Part shown: positions 9,368 to 18,208 of the stretch, one piece after another | Position numbering within the stretch: the first letter of the stretch is position 1 | Layout: each line of letters begins with the position of its first letter | From: CAWKKW01 sp963850345 | Lineage (GTDB): Bacteria > Acidobacteriota > Terriglobia > Terriglobales > Acidobacteriaceae | Direction of reading: 5' to 3' | Length of the DNA: 64,000 nucleotides | Assembly (NCBI GenBank): GCA_963850345.1 | Contig: CAWKKW010000002.1 | Span: forward strand, 186,001-250,000 | Notes under the pieces: model-generated | What the model saw: the letters and a program-made list of their open reading frames with translations, nothing else | Databases searched by the model: none | What the model was told of the DNA's origin: nothing | Program-made: the position numbers and the translations under genes

Positions 9368-11335
9368 CTACTCGATTTCCGGAATTCCGCACGCTCGAAG
9401 ATACTCGAACGTTCCGTCATAAAAGGAGGCTGGACGTGTAGGGTCCGATTCATCTCCCTCCGGAACGAATAGGACCATTCCCTGTCGTGCGCGGGTCAGT
9501 AGGACGCGGTAGGCATTCTTCAGGTATAGCTGCCTAGATTCGTCATTGACAAATTGCCATTTCGAGCCTTTGAAAGCCTGGTGATGCCAAGTTCCGTCTC
9601 TGTGATGGAAATCTCCATCCCAACAAACTCCTACCCAATCGAGTTCCAGACCCTGGACCAAAAACTCGCTAGCCACATCCTCCAAGTAGTAGGACGATCG
9701 AACATCGGTGCTGGAATTCAGAAACCAATTCGCAGGTTCAATCTCTGCTTTGATGTGGATCCCTTCTGGGCGGAGCCGTTGAGCGCCCGAGGATGCCACG
9801 AGACCAAAACGCTCTGTGCCTCTCGCATGGGCACGGAGCCAATCCTTAGCCGCACTGAGATTGCGAGTCAGGAGAATTGGATAAGTCGACCTTATCTTTT
9901 CGTAAATTGATCGTGCACGCGATGGATTGTTGGCGATGAGTTGACTGACAAAATCTGACAGCGCCTCGGCTCGAAACGAACGCATGGATACAGATAGGTG
10001 CAAGTATTCGTCTGAACGGACCCGCGGAGACCCCAAAACCCTCTGGACCTGACTAGGCGATCCATATTCGGCAAGTGCTATGCGCGGCGAAAGGTATACA
10101 TCCCACTCGGGGAAGCGAGCTTCAAGTGCATTTATCCATTCGGAGATGCCCGCCTCTCCGGTATTGATTTCCTGACCGCCGCCAACTAGGCACACGACTG
10201 TGCACCAGTCTGGATGCCGATCCATCACGCTGATCAGGAACTCTGGCTCGGACATGTCGAAATCAGCCTGCCCTCGCTTACGCTGCATGAACTTCGCCGC
10301 TTGGTCACGAGTCCAAGCCCTTTGTGCTTCGTCGAACACGACAACCTTCTCAAGTGGGATATCCTCGTTGCCGACGTAGTGATCCCTAAAATGATGGATG
10401 TTTTGAATGAAACTGCGCACGGCGCGCTCAGCGGTCTTCTTGGATATACCCTCTCGCCGAGCTTTATCGCGAGCAAGAGCCTCTCGTAATACCTCAACCA
10501 GCGGTCCGTTACCAGAGAGGAAAACGGCATGCTCATCGTGATGTTCTTCTGAGCGTCGCGTAGAAATATTCAAGCCGGCTAGAGTCTTACCCGAGCCGGG
10601 TACACCAGTCACGAAGCAAATAGACTTTCTGCTGCTCTGGCGCGCTCTATCGATAATGCCGCTGACGCTGGCAGTCGTCTCCTGTAGATTTCTTGCGCCT
10701 GCATCCTTCCGAGAGATATCGGTGACTTCGTGCGTGCGGTAGAGAACCTCGGCCGCCTCTACGATTGTCGGAGTTGGTTTGTAACCCATAGCCATCCAAT
10801 GGTTGATATCTATGGCGGGGTATGCACTTCCGGCGGCGCAAATATCGCCAATGACAGATTTGAGGTCGGTTTGGTTCGTGCCTACCGTGGTAGCGACCAA
10901 GTCATCGGCAAACGCAAGTTTGGGCGTGGGCCGAGATTCGGCATTTGTCGAGACCAACACCGGAACGATCGGAACCGTGTGGCTGCCCTCGTGGAAGTTC
11001 TTCAGATCAAGCGCATAGTCTTCGGCTTGATCGAAGGCGCTAGAAGAGTGTTCTATCGCTCCGACCTTGAACTCGATCACGAAGACGATGTTTTCCGCTA
11101 TCAGGACGGCGTCTGCGCGTTTACCCATTCTCGGTATGTAGAACTCTAGAAAAATTCGACCGTTTGGACGGTCGGCGAAAGCAGTCTTAAGAATTGAAAT
11201 CTGTTGAAGCCAAGCCCAACGTTGTTGTTCTTCGAGAGAGTGATGATGCTCCTCCGTCAGAACACCCAGGATGCGCTCAGTGTCATCATCGACAAAGCTG
11301 CGGATGGAGGAACTGTAGTAGGCCCGGATAGGCAT
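9368..11335 (-). CDS. DUF2075-type nuclease-helicase fusion
   Basis: This 655-aa protein has two parts. Residues about 55-130 look like a PD-(D/E)XK nuclease: Asp75 in RADAVLI, then Glu88 and Lys90 in VIEFK. The rest is a DUF2075-type superfamily I NTPase, with Walker A GVPGSGKT (244-251), Walker B VVVFDEAQ (331-338) and a late UvrD-like YRVLLTRARQG. Such proteins act on nucleic acid, and related nuclease-helicase fusions are common in defence loci. No specific system can be named. GAGG sits seven bases before ATG 11335. The gene starts 13 bases after the tricorn-like protease stop on the same strand, so co-transcription is possible. Spot counts give 29 and 30 G+C of 60 in rows 9541 and 10381, against 37 in row 8401 of asnB, which hints at transfer. 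Confidence 0.85.
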   Translation of the reverse strand: MPIRAYYSSSIRSFVDDDTERILGVLTEEHHHSLEEQQRWAWLQQISILKTAFADRPNGRIFLEFYIPRMGKRADAVLIAENIVFVIEFKVGAIEHSSSAFDQAEDYALDLKNFHEGSHTVPIVPVLVSTNAESRPTPKLAFADDLVATTVGTNQTDLKSVIGDICAAGSAYPAIDINHWMAMGYKPTPTIVEAAEVLYRTHEVTDISRKDAGARNLQETTASVSGIIDRARQSSRKSICFVTGVPGSGKTLAGLNISTRRSEEHHDEHAVFLSGNGPLVEVLREALARDKARREGISKKTAERAVRSFIQNIHHFRDHYVGNEDIPLEKVVVFDEAQRAWTRDQAAKFMQRKRGQADFDMSEPEFLISVMDRHPDWCTVVCLVGGGQEINTGEAGISEWINALEARFPEWDVYLSPRIALAEYGSPSQVQRVLGSPRVRSDEYLHLSVSMRSFRAEALSDFVSQLIANNPSRARSIYEKIRSTYPILLTRNLSAAKDWLRAHARGTERFGLVASSGAQRLRPEGIHIKAEIEPANWFLNSSTDVRSSYYLEDVASEFLVQGLELDWVGVCWDGDFHHRDGTWHHQAFKGSKWQFVNDESRQLYLKNAYRVLLTRARQGMVLFVPEGDESDPTRPASFYDGTFEYLRACGIPEIE

Positions 11336-11348
11336 TTTGATTCCTCGC

Positions 11349-14300
11349 CTACTTCGACCCCTGATGATAGTTAGGATAAGCAGGGCGGTGCGGCTCTGGG
11401 ACTGGATGCTCCGCCAATTCCTTCAAGGCAAGCGCCACCGCCTTCTCCAACTGCGGATCGTGTCCCTCGCGAACTGCCTTCGGATCCATCTCCACTTCAT
11501 AGTCCGGTTGCACTCCATGATTCTCCACATCCCACTTTCCTTCAGGATTGAAGAAGCCAAAGCTCGGTGCAGTCAGATTACCGCCGTCCATCAGCGTGGG
11601 CGTTTCGCCGATGCCCACCAGTCCGCCCCAGGTTCGTTTCCCCACCAATGGCCCCAGCTTCGCCTGTCGGAAGTACCACGGCATCGCATCGCCGCCTGAA
11701 CCTGCCACCTCGTTCACGATCATTACCTTTGGCCCCAGAATCGAGGCTTGCGGCGAACGAAAAATCTCTCCGTATCGCGGCGACCACCAGCTCATCAACG
11801 AACGCTTCATCGCCTCGATGATGTAGTCCGCAACCTGCCCGCCTGAGTTGAACCGCTCGTCGATGATCGCGCCCTGCTTGTCCAGTTGCGCAAAGTAGTA
11901 GCGGTTGAAATTCGTGAAGCCGCCTTCCGCAGTATTGGGCAGATACACGTAGGCAAGCTTGCCCTGGCTCAGTTCGCCTACCTTCTTGCGATTGCTTTCA
12001 ATCCAATCGGCGTTGCGGAGCGCCGCTTCATTGGGAACCGGCACGACCGTGATTTCGCGCCCTTCGCCCTTGCTTCCACCTGCGATCTTCAGCACGATGG
12101 CCTGACCTGCGGTGCCTTCGAGCAGGCGCTGGATATCGTCGCTCCCTTTCAGCTCCTGACCATTGATCGCGAGAATGCAGTCGCCCGCTTTCACGTTGAG
12201 TCCGGGCTGCGCCAGCGGCGCCTTTGCATCCGGATTCCAATGCGCGCCGGTGTATATCTTCGCGATGCAATAGCGGTCATCCTCGATGGTGTAGTCCGCG
12301 CCCAGCAGACCGCCGGGAACTTTGCGCGCCGCAGGAATCGTGCCACCGCTGCCGCGCAAGTGGCCCACTGAAAAGCCGCCGAGCATCTCCTGGAAGATGT
12401 AGTTCAAATCCGTGCGCGAGGCGATCGACTCCACGTACGGTTCATACTTCTTCTCGACCGCGACCGTATCGACTCCATGAAAATGCGGGTCGTAAAAGTA
12501 GGCGCGTTCGATGCGCCAGGCCTCGTGGTACATCTGGTTCCACTCCGCGGAAGGTTCAATCCTGGCCTGCATCTCGCCCAGCTTCAGTTCGCCCTCGCCC
12601 GCCTTTACCGGCGCGGTCGCGGCTACAATCACATAACGTTTCGGCTTGCCGCCCCCGTCCTCATCGCCTTCGCTCAGCCCGAGCAGCATCTTTTCTCCAT
12701 CGGCTGACAGGTCAAAGCTCGCCACCTGGTCGGCCAACTTCTCGGTCTTGCGATCCTCAATGGTGAAGCGGCTCAGTGTCGCCGCATGGTTTCCGAATCG
12801 TCCCGGCGCCGCCTCAGTGAAATAGAGGTTGTTGTCTTTCCCCGCCTGCAGCAACTGGTAATCCTTCGCGGGCAACGGCAGCGCGATGATACGTTCCTGA
12901 ATGCCCTCGAGATCCACTCGAATCGGTTTCACCGGCGCTGTTTCGTTCTTCGGCTTCTCGCTGGATTCTTTGCTCGCATCTTTGGCGTCGCCGTCCTTTG
13001 CAGCTTCCCCTGGATGATCTTTTTTGTCGGCATCTTTCGCAGCAGGCGTCTTCTCATCGTCGCTGGTGGGAGCGACTGGCGACGCCTGATCCGATGCGAG
13101 CACGGCTGCATAAATGCTTCGCGTCACGTCCAGCAGATCGCTGGTCATATCGAGACCGCTCGAAGTTCCGCCATAGTTGGTGCTTGCAGTGAAGTAGAGG
13201 TACTTCCCGCCGCGATCAAACGTGGGATACCGGGCATCGCTCATACCGTCGGTAAACGGAGTGCTGTGTCCCGTATCGATCGAATACAGAAACAGCGAGT
13301 GCAGACGATTGCGAAGAATCTGCGAATACGCCAGCCACTTCGAATCCGGAGACCAGGCGATGTCGCGATCGAGCGACTGGTCCGCGTCGTTCTCACCCAC
13401 ATGCGTCAACTTGCCGGAAGTTGTATCCACCAGCCAGAGATTGAGGCGCGTGTCGTGGAACGCGATCATCTTTGAATCGGGCGACCAGTGCGGGTCGTAG
13501 TAGTAATCGGCTTCATTCGAGAGAGGAAACTTCTTTACCTTGCCCTCGCCGTTCTGGCTGGCAATATGCAAAGCGTACAAGCCAGACTCATCGGAGAAAT
13601 ACGCGATCGACTGCCCATCCGGCGACCACACAGGCTCCCGCTCCATGACAGCCGACGTATTGCTCAGGTTGCGCGTTGGTCCTTTCTTCACCGGGACAGT
13701 GAGCACCTCCCCGTGCGCTTCAAAGACCGCGCGAACGCCTGTCGCCGAGATATGCGCGTTCTGAATATCCCCCTGCACCTCGGCGATGCGCGGCCGCACC
13801 TCCGGCAGATCGCCGTTCAGCTGAATGTTTACCCGGTGGCTTTTGCCGCTGGCCACTTCGTACAAGTAGATCTCCCCCAGTTGGTCGTAGACCAGGCCGC
13901 CGGGTCCAGCATTGAGCGAGTGAATGTCATCTCCGGAGCTATGCACGCATTCGGTCACGCTCTTCGAGGCTGGGTCGTAGCTGAACAACGAAACCGGCCC
14001 CTTGCGGTCCGAGAGGAAGTACACGCGATCCTCAAGCCATACCGGGTTGAAATCGCTCGCCTCCTCGTGCGGCACCTCGGTTCGAGTCAGGTCCTGCATA
14101 TTGATGATCCAGACCGTGCTGGCACGGCCGCCGCGATAATTGCCCCACGACACAAAGTTGGAGTAGTTGAACCCGAACGCAGTGGGAAGCGGAGAGTACG
14201 CGAAGTACTTGCCGTCTGGTGAGAATTGGCCCTGGTATGCCATCGGCAATGGCAGCGCGGTCGCCAATCCTCCAGCCGCCGCGACCTTGAACACCTGCGT

Positions 14301-14711
14301 GTACCGGCTCGCCGCCTGCCGATCCGAACGAAACAGAATCGAGCTACCATCCGGTGTCCAGCCCACCGCCACGTCGGTGGAGGGATGATAGGTGACGCGA
14401 TGCGGAATGCCGCCCGCCGCGGGCACGGTGAAGACATCCGTATTTCCGTCGTACTCGCCCGTGAACGCAATCGTGGAGCCGTCGGGAGAAAACGCCGGCG
14501 CCGTCTCCACCCCGACTCCGGTCGTGAGCCGCGAAGCTGACCCGCCTGCGCGATCCACGGTCCACAGATCGCCCGCGTAGCCAAAGACGATCTGCTTGCT
14601 GCTCAACGCGGGGCGCTGCAGGATGTGCGGTTTTTCAGACGCTGCGGCGCGAAGCGGCGACAAAGCGGAGAGCAGAAGGAACGAAGTGGCAAGGGGTCGG
14701 TACAGACGCAC
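11349..14711 (-). CDS. Tricorn-like S41 protease with beta-propellers and PDZ domain
   Basis: This secreted protein of about 1120 aa begins with a signal peptide (core ATSFLLLSALSP). TolB/tricorn-type propeller repeats follow, recognised by recurrent FSPDG, WSPDGQS and WSPDSK motifs. A charged linker rich in Lys, Asp and Glu comes next, then a tricorn core region, a PDZ domain (GDCILAINGQELKGSDD) and the S41 serine-peptidase domain, whose nucleophile is probably the Ser in EVAGSGGDAMPW. Family members degrade peptides. The exported forms common in Acidobacteriota probably act in the periplasm. I chose the GTG at 14711 because GGAG lies nine bases upstream and the signal peptide begins at once. 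The frame is open to an ATG at 14756. Confidence 0.88.
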   Translation of the reverse strand: MRLYRPLATSFLLLSALSPLRAAASEKPHILQRPALSSKQIVFGYAGDLWTVDRAGGSASRLTTGVGVETAPAFSPDGSTIAFTGEYDGNTDVFTVPAAGGIPHRVTYHPSTDVAVGWTPDGSSILFRSDRQAASRYTQVFKVAAAGGLATALPLPMAYQGQFSPDGKYFAYSPLPTAFGFNYSNFVSWGNYRGGRASTVWIINMQDLTRTEVPHEEASDFNPVWLEDRVYFLSDRKGPVSLFSYDPASKSVTECVHSSGDDIHSLNAGPGGLVYDQLGEIYLYEVASGKSHRVNIQLNGDLPEVRPRIAEVQGDIQNAHISATGVRAVFEAHGEVLTVPVKKGPTRNLSNTSAVMEREPVWSPDGQSIAYFSDESGLYALHIASQNGEGKVKKFPLSNEADYYYDPHWSPDSKMIAFHDTRLNLWLVDTTSGKLTHVGENDADQSLDRDIAWSPDSKWLAYSQILRNRLHSLFLYSIDTGHSTPFTDGMSDARYPTFDRGGKYLYFTASTNYGGTSSGLDMTSDLLDVTRSIYAAVLASDQASPVAPTSDDEKTPAAKDADKKDHPGEAAKDGDAKDASKESSEKPKNETAPVKPIRVDLEGIQERIIALPLPAKDYQLLQAGKDNNLYFTEAAPGRFGNHAATLSRFTIEDRKTEKLADQVASFDLSADGEKMLLGLSEGDEDGGGKPKRYVIVAATAPVKAGEGELKLGEMQARIEPSAEWNQMYHEAWRIERAYFYDPHFHGVDTVAVEKKYEPYVESIASRTDLNYIFQEMLGGFSVGHLRGSGGTIPAARKVPGGLLGADYTIEDDRYCIAKIYTGAHWNPDAKAPLAQPGLNVKAGDCILAINGQELKGSDDIQRLLEGTAGQAIVLKIAGGSKGEGREITVVPVPNEAALRNADWIESNRKKVGELSQGKLAYVYLPNTAEGGFTNFNRYYFAQLDKQGAIIDERFNSGGQVADYIIEAMKRSLMSWWSPRYGEIFRSPQASILGPKVMIVNEVAGSGGDAMPWYFRQAKLGPLVGKRTWGGLVGIGETPTLMDGGNLTAPSFGFFNPEGKWDVENHGVQPDYEVEMDPKAVREGHDPQLEKAVALALKELAEHPVPEPHRPAYPNYHQGSK

Positions 14712-14963
14712 GCGGGGATCTCCAGACGCAGTGAATTCTTGAGGATGATAGTACAACTGCGAAGCAGCAAACCTCGCAGAAGGCCGCGCTCCGCACGCTT
14801 ATTATCGAAGGGGTAAACTAATCAGGTTCCGACGCGGCGAATTCTGGAAATGTGTTCACTGCACACGGAAAACGCTCCATAGTATGCAATCAAGGCACAC
14901 GACGTTCGCTCACCCCTCGCGACCGGTGCCGTTCAACATCCCCAAATGCAAGGATTCTGCGAT

Positions 14964-15293
14964 ATGGCTACGACTCCCATCAACACTCCGAATGAAAAAT
15001 ACATGGTCGCCTTTGTAATCCAGGGAGACGACATCTTCCGCGTTACAGCAGACAGCATCGTGCAGACCAGCTCCTCACCCACCGAAGGCGCCTTCGACGG
15101 TATCGCCAAGCTCAAAGCCGCGGCCGCACTCATGGAACTGACCAACGTGCATAAAGAGAGACCGATCGAGCTGCGTCGAATGGCACGCGAATTGGCCGCC
15201 GAAGGTATGCGTCTGTTGGCTCGATCTGACGCCGCTTTCCGCACCAGCGCGAGCACCGAAGCCGAGGAGCTACCCGAAGCGACCGTCGCGTAG
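14964..15293 (+). CDS. Conserved small hypothetical protein
   Basis: This 109-aa soluble protein has no family I recognise. It begins MATTPINTPNEKYMV, has a short beta-rich start (VAFVIQGDDIFRVTAD) and a long alpha-helical second half (KLKAAAALMELTNV, LRRMARELAAEGMRLL). ATG 14964 is preferred over 14946 because AAGGA lies nine bases upstream. No signal peptide or membrane segment is visible. It stands alone between the divergent tricorn-like gene and the pseudokinase gene. Confidence 0.65.
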   Translation: MATTPINTPNEKYMVAFVIQGDDIFRVTADSIVQTSSSPTEGAFDGIAKLKAAAALMELTNVHKERPIELRRMARELAAEGMRLLARSDAAFRTSASTEAEELPEATVA

Positions 15294-15433
15294 GCGAAAG
15301 AGTAGCGAAGTAGTAACATCGATCAACGGCGTCGGACTCTCTCCCACGTTGGCATGGAAAATCGGTTCATGCCCGCGGGCTTTTCTCGTGCGATTTCAGA
15401 GACCGAAGCAGCAAAAGGAGTGCGAAAATCGGA

Positions 15434-16804
15434 ATGGGTGGTGTGATGGAGTTGTGGAATGATTTTGAAGCCTGCACAGTCGAGGGCCGCTACCGGCTCG
15501 GCAAAGTCGTTCGATCGGAAGGCAGGCGTGTCTGGTTTGAAACCGAAGTGGATGGGCCCAAACCCAGCCCGGCATTGATCATCCTTACCGAATCGATGAA
15601 CGACGACGACCTGTTGCTGGAGCGCCTGCGCGCTGCCGAACAGGTACAGCATCCGAACCTGGTGGCCATCAAAGACATCGGCACCACCACGGTCAAAGAA
15701 ACGCCCCTCGTCTATGCGGTCACCGAACGCACAGAAGAAAACCTTGAAGACGTTTTGCGCGACCGCCCCTTGAGCAACGAAGAGGCGCGCCAGTTGCTGG
15801 ACGGCATTCTCGGCGCGCTCGAAGCTATTCACGGCCGCAAGCTGATTCACGGGCGCATGGAGCCCGCCAGCGTGCTTGCTGCCGGAGACCTGATCAAGCT
15901 GCGGGCAGACTGCATTCACCCCGTACCGCCAGACGCCTCCTTCGAAACTCTGGCCGGGGAAGACGTGCGCGGACTCGGCAACATTCTCTTTCGGGCCCTG
16001 ACGCAGCGCTCCGCGCAAAATGCATTGGACCCCGCGATTCAGCGGCTTTCTGCTCCGTATGGGCAGATCGTGCAGCACGCTCTGAGCGGCCTGGCCACCA
16101 CCAACGAGATTGGGAATCTGCTTCGGCCCGTCGTGACGCCCACTGCAGCACCTGCCAAAAAAACCGTCGTCAAGGCCGAACCAATCGGCAAGCCGGCGGT
16201 GGTTGCGGCGGTTCCGCCCACAACTCCCCGGCAGGAAGACTTTGCCTGGCAAGACGAAGGAGACCAGGGGAAGGGCGGCTTGCTGAAGGGCAAGAATGCG
16301 CCTTGGATCGTGGGCGCTTTCGTTGTCCTGCTCGTCCTGATCGGCTACTTTGTGTATTCCACCTTCCGCGCGCCTGCGAATGCCCAGGGCAGCAGCCCCA
16401 AGGCATCCAGCGTTGATACCGCGAAGCTACCTACGTCGGCCTCCGATCCACGCACCATCGTCACGGCTGAGCCGCACCCGGCAGCAAGGAAGCCCAAGTC
16501 TGCGGCTGCTGTTGCTCCCGCCCTGTCGCCGGCCGCGCCCGCTACGACAGCCAAGGGCACAGCCGCGTGGCGAGTCATCGCGTATACCTACAATCGTCAG
16601 GACCAGGCGCAGCATAAGGCCGATCAACTGGCAGAGAAGCATCCCGAATTTCAGCCCCAGGTCTTTGCCCCCAAAGGCAATCGCGCGCCCTACTACGTGA
16701 TCGTCGGAGGCGCCATGGATCGCGAGCAGGCCTACGAAATGCGGCAGCGGGCGATTCGCGCCGGCCTGGCACGCGATACCTTCGCTCGCAATTTCCACCA
16801 GTAA
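15434..16804 (+). CDS. Membrane-anchored pseudokinase with C-terminal SPOR domain
   Basis: This 456-aa protein has an N-terminal protein-kinase-like domain (about 18-230), a proline/alanine linker, one transmembrane segment (about 289-309, WIVGAFVVLLVLIGYFVY) and a C-terminal SPOR domain (about 375-455). The kinase fold is recognisable (QVQHPNLVAIKDIG, LIHGRMEPASV), but the active-site residues are gone. The HRDxKxxN stretch reads HGRMEPASV, no VAIK lysine is present in the second strand, and the DFG region reads LRAD. It is therefore probably a scaffold or sensor, with the pseudokinase in the cytoplasm and SPOR in the periplasm. SPOR domains bind denuded glycan strands at division sites. A start at 15446 is also possible. 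Confidence 0.8.
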   Translation: MGGVMELWNDFEACTVEGRYRLGKVVRSEGRRVWFETEVDGPKPSPALIILTESMNDDDLLLERLRAAEQVQHPNLVAIKDIGTTTVKETPLVYAVTERTEENLEDVLRDRPLSNEEARQLLDGILGALEAIHGRKLIHGRMEPASVLAAGDLIKLRADCIHPVPPDASFETLAGEDVRGLGNILFRALTQRSAQNALDPAIQRLSAPYGQIVQHALSGLATTNEIGNLLRPVVTPTAAPAKKTVVKAEPIGKPAVVAAVPPTTPRQEDFAWQDEGDQGKGGLLKGKNAPWIVGAFVVLLVLIGYFVYSTFRAPANAQGSSPKASSVDTAKLPTSASDPRTIVTAEPHPAARKPKSAAAVAPALSPAAPATTAKGTAAWRVIAYTYNRQDQAQHKADQLAEKHPEFQPQVFAPKGNRAPYYVIVGGAMDREQAYEMRQRAIRAGLARDTFARNFHQ

Positions 16805-16818
16805 TCTGAGAAGTGGTT

Positions 16819-16858
16819 CCGACCTGACCGACTGCGAGTGAGCAGTTCGTCAGGTCGG
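16819..16858. terminator. Hairpin after pseudokinase-SPOR gene
   Basis: A 10-bp perfect stem (CCGACCTGAC at 16819-16828, GTCAGGTCGG at 16849-16858) is extended by an imperfect inner CTGC/GCAG pairing. It begins 15 bases after the stop at 16804. No U-run follows. Confidence 0.55.
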
Positions 16859-17048
16859 GCCGACCCATCGGTGCGCAAACGCTAAGCCGCGCCTCTGGAA
16901 CGCTCTGACCCATTCGCGAAACGGCTGCGTAGCGGTTCTTCTCCTCGCCTCTTGATGAGTCCTGCGCGCGGTGCTCGACCAGCCTGGATTCGCCCTACAG
17001 ATCCGAACCCTCCACCACCAGCGAATTCGGCTGCCCGCCGCGACCTCC

Positions 17049-17099
17049 TCATCCGAAAGCACGATTTCCGCCCTATTCCTGCAAAATCATCCGAAAGCA
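17049..17099. repeat. Direct repeat upstream of DUF4199 gene
   Basis: TCATCCGAAAGCA occurs at 17049-17061 and again at 17087-17099, 38 bases apart. Each copy is followed by a related A(T/C)TTCCG stretch. It lies 64 bases upstream of the next start codon and could be a regulator site. The rest of the 16805-17162 gap shows nothing recognisable apart from the hairpin at 16819. Confidence 0.5.
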
Positions 17100-17162
17100 T
17101 GACGACTTCCGGCCCGTTTACACTGCATCGTGGCTTCATCTTTGATCACACCAGGTGCTCAC

Positions 17163-17714
17163 ATGAAGAAAACAGTTCTCACTTTCGGCCTCATCTCCGG
17201 GGTCATGATCTCCGTCCTGATGGGCGGCTCGCTTTTGATTGCCGACAAGTTGGGCTCCCGCCACAGCATGCTCGTCGGCTACACCATTATGGTGGCGTCG
17301 TTCCTGCTCATCTACTTCGGCGTCCGCAGCTACCGTGACAACAACCTGGCGGGCCAGATCTCCTTCGGCCGCGCCTTCACTTGTGGCATCCTGATCACCC
17401 TCATCACCACCGCCTGCTATGTCGTCAGCTGGGAGATCATCTACTTCAACTTCATGCCCCACTTTATGGACAGCTACTTCGCCGCACAGATTCATCGAGT
17501 CCAGGCCGCCGGACTTGACCCCGCCACCACCGCCGCGCGCGTGGCTGCGATACAGCGTTCTCAACAGAGCTACCAGAACCCGCTCGTCAACATCGCCTAC
17601 ACGTGTATGGAGCCGCTGCCCGTCGGCCTGCTCATCACTCTCATTTCGGCCGCCATCCTTCGACGGAAAGCGCCTGCCCAAACGGCCGCCGCTCCTGCAG
17701 TGATGAACGCGTAA
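17163..17714 (+). CDS. DUF4199 membrane protein
   Basis: This 183-aa integral membrane protein has four likely membrane segments: around VLTFGLISGVMISVLMGG, LVGYTIMVASFLLIYFGV, AFTCGILITLITTACYVVSW and LPVGLLITLISAAIL. The pattern GYTIMVASFLLIYFGVRSYRDN and the conserved WEIIYFNFMP match my memory of the DUF4199 family, whose function is unknown. The loop between the last two helices is helical and polar. The start was moved from 17130 to ATG 17163, where the hydrophobic N-terminus begins (MKKTVLTF). AGGTG lies five bases upstream. A 13-base direct repeat lies in its upstream region. Confidence 0.82.
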   Translation: MKKTVLTFGLISGVMISVLMGGSLLIADKLGSRHSMLVGYTIMVASFLLIYFGVRSYRDNNLAGQISFGRAFTCGILITLITTACYVVSWEIIYFNFMPHFMDSYFAAQIHRVQAAGLDPATTAARVAAIQRSQQSYQNPLVNIAYTCMEPLPVGLLITLISAAILRRKAPAQTAAAPAVMNA

Positions 17715-17804
17715 TGCATAGGGGCGGGCGATGAGACCGAACTTCGCGTCTTCCACCCATACACTTAGCTCGTACGCACAAGCGGTTTTTTGTTAGGAGG
17801 AACT

Positions 17805-18164
17805 ATGGCTTCAATCATCGGCTTTGGCGGAATATTCTTGCGCGCGGACGATCCGAAGGCTCTGTATCAGTGGTATGAACAGCACCTCGGCTTGATCAAA
17901 GGCGGCGGGGCTTACGCGTTTCCTGCATCGACCCACGAGGCGCAGGTCGTTTTCTCGTTGTTCAAACAGGACAACGCCTACTTTCCTCCCGCACAGAAGG
18001 CCATGATCAATCTCCAGGTCGATGATCTGGATGGAGTGCTGGATCGGCTGACCGCTGAAGGTGTCACGGTCGATCCGAACCGCGAGAGCTACGACTTCGG
18101 AAAGTTTGGCTGGATCACCGACCCGGAAGGGAATCGCGTGGAGCTTTGGCAGCCTCTCAACTGA
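17805..18164 (+). CDS. VOC-family (glyoxalase/dioxygenase fold) protein
   Basis: This 119-aa single-module vicinal-oxygen-chelate protein has the N-terminal strand IIGFGGIFLRADDP, the central LQVDDLDGVLDRLTAEG and the C-terminal ITDPEGNRVELWQP that place it in the superfamily. The last motif carries the family's glutamate metal ligand. Members act in methylglyoxal detoxification, antibiotic resistance or ring cleavage, and the substrate cannot be named here. AGGAGG four bases before ATG 17805 fixes the start. It lies 90 bases after the DUF4199 gene on the same strand, but a separate promoter is possible. Confidence 0.88.
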   Translation: MASIIGFGGIFLRADDPKALYQWYEQHLGLIKGGGAYAFPASTHEAQVVFSLFKQDNAYFPPAQKAMINLQVDDLDGVLDRLTAEGVTVDPNRESYDFGKFGWITDPEGNRVELWQPLN

Positions 18165-18208
18165 CGTACGCCGGGCGGGCGGAGATCCACGCGGACTCAG
18201 AAGCCACG

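Noticed and set aside
12786..13475. + strand frame inside the tricorn-like gene
   Set aside because: It is a shadow of the tricorn-like protein on the other strand. No ribosome site or domain supports it.
15323..16252. Long - strand frame opposite the pseudokinase gene
   Set aside because: It is antisense to the pseudokinase-SPOR gene, whose membrane helix and SPOR domain are clear. The antisense product has no domain pattern.
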